Shown in pieces: positions 7,027 through 7,932 of a stretch of 7,932 nt of DNA. Position 1 is the first letter of the stretch; every line of letters begins with the position of its first letter. Below the pieces are notes generated by a model. The model saw only the letters and a program-made list of their open reading frames with translations. It searched no databases and was not told where the DNA came from. The translations under genes were made by a program, and so were the position numbers. Source of the stretch: DATJLQ01 sp035509415 (GTDB taxonomy: Bacteria > Pseudomonadota > Alphaproteobacteria > JACZXZ01); contig DATJLQ010000239.1 of NCBI GenBank assembly GCA_035509415.1, positions 1-7,932 on the forward strand, written 5' to 3'.

Positions 7027-7932
7027 ATGAATAGAGTGGTCGTGACCGGCCTCGGCGTTTTCGCCGCGCTGGGCAAGTCGGCGCCCGAATTCGCCGCCGC
7101 CCTCAAGGCAGGACGGAGCGCCATCGGCCCCCTCACCACGATCCGCACCGAGGGCCTGATCTACACCATCGGCGCCGAGGTGCGCGATTTCGATCCGACG
7201 CAGCATTTCGACGCCACCAAGATCGCGCTCATGGACCGCTTCACGCTGTTCGGCATGATGGCCGCGCGCGAGGCGATCGCGGACAGCGGCATCGAGTTCA
7301 GGAGCGGTCTCGGCGCGCGCACCGCGGCCATCGTCGGCTCGGGCGTGGGCGGCCAGACCACCCTCGACGAGAACTACTACAAGATCTACGCCCAGGGGCA
7401 GAAGCGCCTCCATCCCTTCACCATCCCGAAGCTGATGATCAACGCGCCGGTGAGCCACATCACCATGGAGAACGGCATCACCGGGCCCTCCTTCACGGTC
7501 GCGAGCGCGTGCTCGTCCTCGAACCACGCGATCGGCGTCGCCTATCACATGGTGCGCTCGGGCAGCGTCGACGTCGCGGTCACCGGCGGCACCGAGGCGA
7601 CCATCGCCCCCGGCACGATGAAGGGTTGGGAGGCGTTGCGCGTCATGGCGCCCGACACCTGCCGGCCCTTCTCGAAGGACCGCAAGGGCATGGTCCTGGG
7701 CGAGGGCGCGGCGATCCTGGTGCTCGAGACGCTCGAGCACGCGAAGAAGCGCGGCGCCAAGATTCACGCCGAGATCGCGGGCTTCGGCATGACCTCGGAC
7801 GCGGGCGACATCGTGCTGCCGGCGGCGAGCGGCTGCGCGGGCGCCATGAGCGCCTGCCTTGCCGATGGCGGCATCGCGCCTACAGACGTCGGCTACGTCA
7901 ACGCCCACGGCACCGGCACCACCGCCAACGAC
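7027..7932 (+). CDS. fabF: Beta-ketoacyl-ACP synthase (KAS II/FabF type), 3' truncated by window
   Basis: A condensing enzyme that extends an ACP-bound acyl chain with malonyl-ACP. The first 302 residues are present and the gene runs off the window. Visible features: the N-terminal RVVVTGLGVFAALG, MDRFTLFGMMAAREAI, the active-site Cys162 in ASACSSSNHAIG, RPFSKDRKGMVLGEGAA, and the first catalytic histidine, His294, in NAHGTGTTAND. The remaining conserved Lys and His lie beyond the end. The Ser-rich segment after the cysteine (CSSSNHAI, not CATG) is like the ketosynthases of rhizobial very-long-chain acyl clusters (FabF2XL) and NodE, rather than housekeeping FabF. It begins 60 bases after the acp stop; a modest GGATGGA lies about nine bases before the ATG. 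The pairing with a special ACP suggests a dedicated elongation module. Confidence 0.92.
   Translation, partial: MNRVVVTGLGVFAALGKSAPEFAAALKAGRSAIGPLTTIRTEGLIYTIGAEVRDFDPTQHFDATKIALMDRFTLFGMMAAREAIADSGIEFRSGLGARTAAIVGSGVGGQTTLDENYYKIYAQGQKRLHPFTIPKLMINAPVSHITMENGITGPSFTVASACSSSNHAIGVAYHMVRSGSVDVAVTGGTEATIAPGTMKGWEALRVMAPDTCRPFSKDRKGMVLGEGAAILVLETLEHAKKRGAKIHAEIAGFGMTSDAGDIVLPAASGCAGAMSACLADGGIAPTDVGYVNAHGTGTTAND

Noticed and set aside
6316..7908. A 530-codon open frame on the - strand opposite lpxD, acp and fabF
   Set aside because: It runs antisense through three recognisable genes and their intergenic gaps, and shows no domain; long open antisense frames are expected at this base composition.

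Overview
The window is G+C-rich DNA with strongly G/C-biased third codon positions. Gene content points to an alphaproteobacterium, probably of the Rhodospirillales/Rhizobiales side: a TakP-type TRAP transporter, a short DUF3553 protein, and an lpxD - acyl carrier protein - ketosynthase series like those used for specialised lipid A acylation. The assignment rests on recognised protein families, not on a marker gene.

Layout. (1) Positions 155-1249 (+) encode a Tat-exported TRAP solute-binding protein closely resembling TakP, the alpha-keto-acid binder of Rhodobacter. Its terminator at 1291-1321 lies between it and the convergent membrane genes: dctM (2936-1344, -) and dctQ (3499-2939, -). Together these make a complete TRAP system, but the binding protein and the permease are on opposite strands instead of in one dctPQM operon. 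(2) A 243-bp divergent intergenic region leads to a 64-residue DUF3553 protein (3743-3937, +). A 67-bp gap with three tandem 15-bp repeats follows, then a two-part protein (4005-5351, +) that reads as DUF2478 (a P-loop-less NTPase-like domain) fused to DUF4213/DUF364 (putative heavy-metal chelation). (3) After a 169-bp gap come lpxD (5521-6591), a divergent acyl carrier protein (6685-6966) and a FabF-type ketosynthase (7027 to the window end, truncated), all +.

How they work together. The TRAP genes would take up an organic acid, with the binding protein handing ligand to the DctQM permease. The last three genes look like a dedicated lipid A acyl-chain module: the ACP carries the growing chain, the ketosynthase extends it, and the LpxD-like enzyme is the N-acyltransferase of lipid A assembly. 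The DUF2478-DUF364 fusion has no known reaction; its domains suggest metal or metal-cofactor handling. It is the least explained gene here and the best candidate for new biology. No RNA gene, CRISPR array, insertion sequence or phage signal was seen.
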